6,346 bases of DNA. Origin: Syntrophales bacterium (GTDB taxonomy: Bacteria; Desulfobacterota; Syntrophia; Syntrophales; UBA2210). A program made the translations under genes and the position numbers. The notes beneath the pieces were generated by a model. That model did not search any database. It saw only the letters and a list, made by a program, of their open reading frames with translations, and was not told where the DNA came from. Every line of letters starts with the position of its first letter. Within the stretch, counting starts at the first letter, position 1. Of this stretch, positions 4,830-6,346 are shown piece after piece. The stretch covers positions 1 to 6,346 of the forward strand of contig JAUSPK010000024.1 of NCBI GenBank assembly GCA_030655735.1, written 5' to 3'.

Positions 4830-6346
4830 ATGAACTCAGACCACATGAAAGAGGGGGGTGTGCTGAAGGATGTCGTTTGCGGGATGGACGTGTCGAGCGA
4901 CTCGCCGCATCACTACCGATATGAGGGGGAGAACTTCTATTTCTGCTGCGAGAACTGCCTGAACAAGTTCAAGGGGGACCCGGAGCACTACCTGAAAAAG
5001 GAACCGGCAGAGAGCGGCGCGCTGAAGGATGTCGTCTGCGGGATGGACGTGTCGAGCGACTCGCCGCATCACTATCGGTATAAGGGGGAGGACTTCTATT
5101 TCTGCGGCGAACACTGCCTGAACAAGTTCAAGGGGGACCCGGAGCACTACCTGAAAAAGGAACCGGCGCCTGAAACTGCGGCCGGAGGGGCAGTCCTCTA
5201 CACCTGCCCCATGGACCCGGAGATAAGTCAGCCTACCATGGGCATCTGTCCCAAGTGCGGGATGGCCCTGGAACCCTCCGGGGTGCCGCTTCCCGCGACC
5301 ACGACCGATTACGTCTGCCCGATGCACCCGGAGGTGACGCAGGATCATCCGGGGAGCTGCCCTAAGTGTGGGATGGCCCTCGAGCCGCGCACGGTCACCG
5401 CGGAAGAGGAAAATCCCGAACTCATAGATATGACACGGCGCTTCTGGATCAGCACAATACTGGCGGTTCCGGTATTTCTGCTCGCCATGACGGGCGACCT
5501 TCTGCCGGCCCTGCTGCCGGAGTGGCTTTCCCTGCGAGACGTCCAGTGGATCTCATTCATATTGGCCACACCGGTGGTGCTTTGGGGGGGCTGGCCCTTC
5601 TTTGTCCGCGGCTGGCAATCGATCCGGACGTGGAACCTCAACATGTTCACGCTGATCGGTCTCGGCGTGTCGGTGGCCTGGACCTACAGCGTGGTCGCCC
5701 TCCTCTTTCCGCAGATCTTCCCCCCCGCCATGCGGATGAAGGGGGGGATGGTGCACGTCTATTTCGAGTCGGCGGCGATGATTACCGTCTTGGTCCTCCT
5801 GGGCCAGGTCCTTGAACTGCGGGCCCGTTCGCGTACCAACACCGCCATCAGGATGTTGCTCGCCCTCGCTCCCAATACCGCGCGGATCGTTCGCGATGAC
5901 GGTACGGAAGAAGACATTCCGCTTGAGCAGGTCAAGCTTGGAGATGTTCTGCGTCTGCGCCCCGGTGAGAATGTTCCGGTGGACGGCACCGTGATCGAAG
6001 GGAAGAGCAGCGTCGACGAGTCGATGGTCACCGGTGAGTCCATCCCGATTGAAAAGGTCTCCGGGGACACGCTGATCGGCGCGACCACGAACGGCACGGG
6101 GAGTCTGCTCATGAGGGCCGAGAAGGTTGGGGCCGACACGCTCCTGTCGCAGATCGTAAACATGGTCGCGGAGGCCCAGCGCTCGCGCGCGCCGATCCAG
6201 AAGCTGGCCGACGTGGTATCGGGATACTTCGTTCCGGTCGTGGTGATCGCCGCCGTTGTCGCCTTCGTGGTCTGGGTCTTCTGGGGACCGGAGCCGCGCC
6301 TGGCTCACGCCATCGTCAACGCGGTGGCCGTACTGATCATCGCCTG
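4830..6346 (+). CDS. P1B-type heavy-metal (probably Cu+) translocating ATPase, C-terminus cut by window edge
   Basis: 505 codons are present. Order: YHS domain 1 (13-57; C17, C39, C40, C43), YHS domain 2 (66-110; C70, C92, C96), two heavy-metal-binding domains (124-149 and 161-186, each C-P-M-x-P-E with a later C-P-K-C-G-M-A-L-E-P), then membrane helices near 205-221, 238-258, 272-294 and 307-330, and an actuator domain with the phosphatase loop TGES (401-404). Two more helices follow; the last ends VAVLIIA plus TG of the next codon, exactly where the C of the CPC motif belongs. The phosphorylation (DKTGT) and ATP-binding domains lie beyond the edge. It should export metal across the inner membrane using ATP. 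The metal-binding domains favour copper or silver, but the diagnostic helices are not visible. There is no classical CxxC HMA domain. The start has AAGGAGG (4814-4820) at 9 nt; M6 is a weaker alternative. Confidence 0.93.
   Translation, partial: MNSDHMKEGGVLKDVVCGMDVSSDSPHHYRYEGENFYFCCENCLNKFKGDPEHYLKKEPAESGALKDVVCGMDVSSDSPHHYRYKGEDFYFCGEHCLNKFKGDPEHYLKKEPAPETAAGGAVLYTCPMDPEISQPTMGICPKCGMALEPSGVPLPATTTDYVCPMHPEVTQDHPGSCPKCGMALEPRTVTAEEENPELIDMTRRFWISTILAVPVFLLAMTGDLLPALLPEWLSLRDVQWISFILATPVVLWGGWPFFVRGWQSIRTWNLNMFTLIGLGVSVAWTYSVVALLFPQIFPPAMRMKGGMVHVYFESAAMITVLVLLGQVLELRARSRTNTAIRMLLALAPNTARIVRDDGTEEDIPLEQVKLGDVLRLRPGENVPVDGTVIEGKSSVDESMVTGESIPIEKVSGDTLIGATTNGTGSLLMRAEKVGADTLLSQIVNMVAEAQRSRAPIQKLADVVSGYFVPVVVIAAVVAFVVWVFWGPEPRLAHAIVNAVAVLIIA
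4863..5167 (+). repeat. Tandem duplication of the YHS-domain coding segment
   Basis: Bases 4863-5008 and 5022-5167 are 146-bp direct repeats with a 159-bp (53-codon) period. I count 8 mismatches, all within the 5' 88 bp; the last 58 bp are identical. Four mismatches change residues: E32/K85, N35/D88, C40/G93 and N42/H95. The metal-ligand cysteines C17/C70, C39/C92 and C43/C96 are kept, so both domains look functional. Confidence 0.95.

Noticed and set aside
4836..5348. A 170-codon minus-strand frame with internal repeats
   Set aside because: Its repeats are the antisense image of the YHS duplication, and no ribosome binding site was recognised.
5553..6308. A 251-codon minus-strand open frame opposite the ATPase
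   Set aside because: The plus strand encodes an unmistakable P1B ATPase here. The antisense product is rich in His, Arg, Asp and Gly, as expected of a shadow of GC-rich coding DNA.

Overview
The window looks like a chromosomal or contig-edge piece from an anaerobic, metal-exposed Gram-negative bacterium. A Desulfobacterota (deltaproteobacterial) or Nitrospirota-like host is my best guess. That rests on gene style only: a selenocysteine-containing GrdB/PrdB-like protein, an ATPase with YHS plus heavy-metal-binding domains, REP-like AT-rich palindromes and an ISNCY/IS481-like transposon end. No phylogenetic marker is present.

Layout, left to right. Bases 1-141 hold one end of an insertion sequence, whose transposase starts on the minus strand and runs off the left edge. 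Bases 142-544 are a gene-free but structured region with a candidate promoter, two interlocked hairpins, a 12-bp palindrome, REP-like palindromes and a 27-codon small ORF. Bases 545-1822 (+) encode a six-helix membrane diguanylate cyclase with an intact GGEEF and I-site. Its last 22 or so codons appear frameshifted by one lost base. Bases 1796-1887 carry further REP-like units.

Bases 1939-2832 (-) are the most interesting gene. Two reading frames that look like separate short genes are one 297-codon gene interrupted by a single in-frame TGA. That TGA sits in a U-x-x-C redox motif and is followed, 11 nt later, by a 17-nt stem-loop that extends downward to an 11-bp stem, fitting a bacterial SECIS element. 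I read it as a selenoprotein of the glycine/betaine/sarcosine/proline reductase B family. Divergent from it, across a 380-bp regulatory region, lies a group II PLP-dependent decarboxylase (3213-4625, +).

After a 204-bp gap with a candidate promoter, palindrome and strong hairpin comes the 5' two-thirds of a P1B-type heavy-metal (probably copper) ATPase (4830 to the right edge, +). Its N-terminus is a YHS-YHS-HMBD-HMBD array, in which the YHS pair is a recent 159-bp-period duplication. The window ends at the cysteine codon expected to begin the CPC transport motif.

The genes do not form one operon: each has its own upstream gap and promoter-like sequence. The only plausible functional link is the divergent decarboxylase/selenoprotein pair (amino-acid to amine, then reductive chemistry on a small nitrogen compound), and this is inference.
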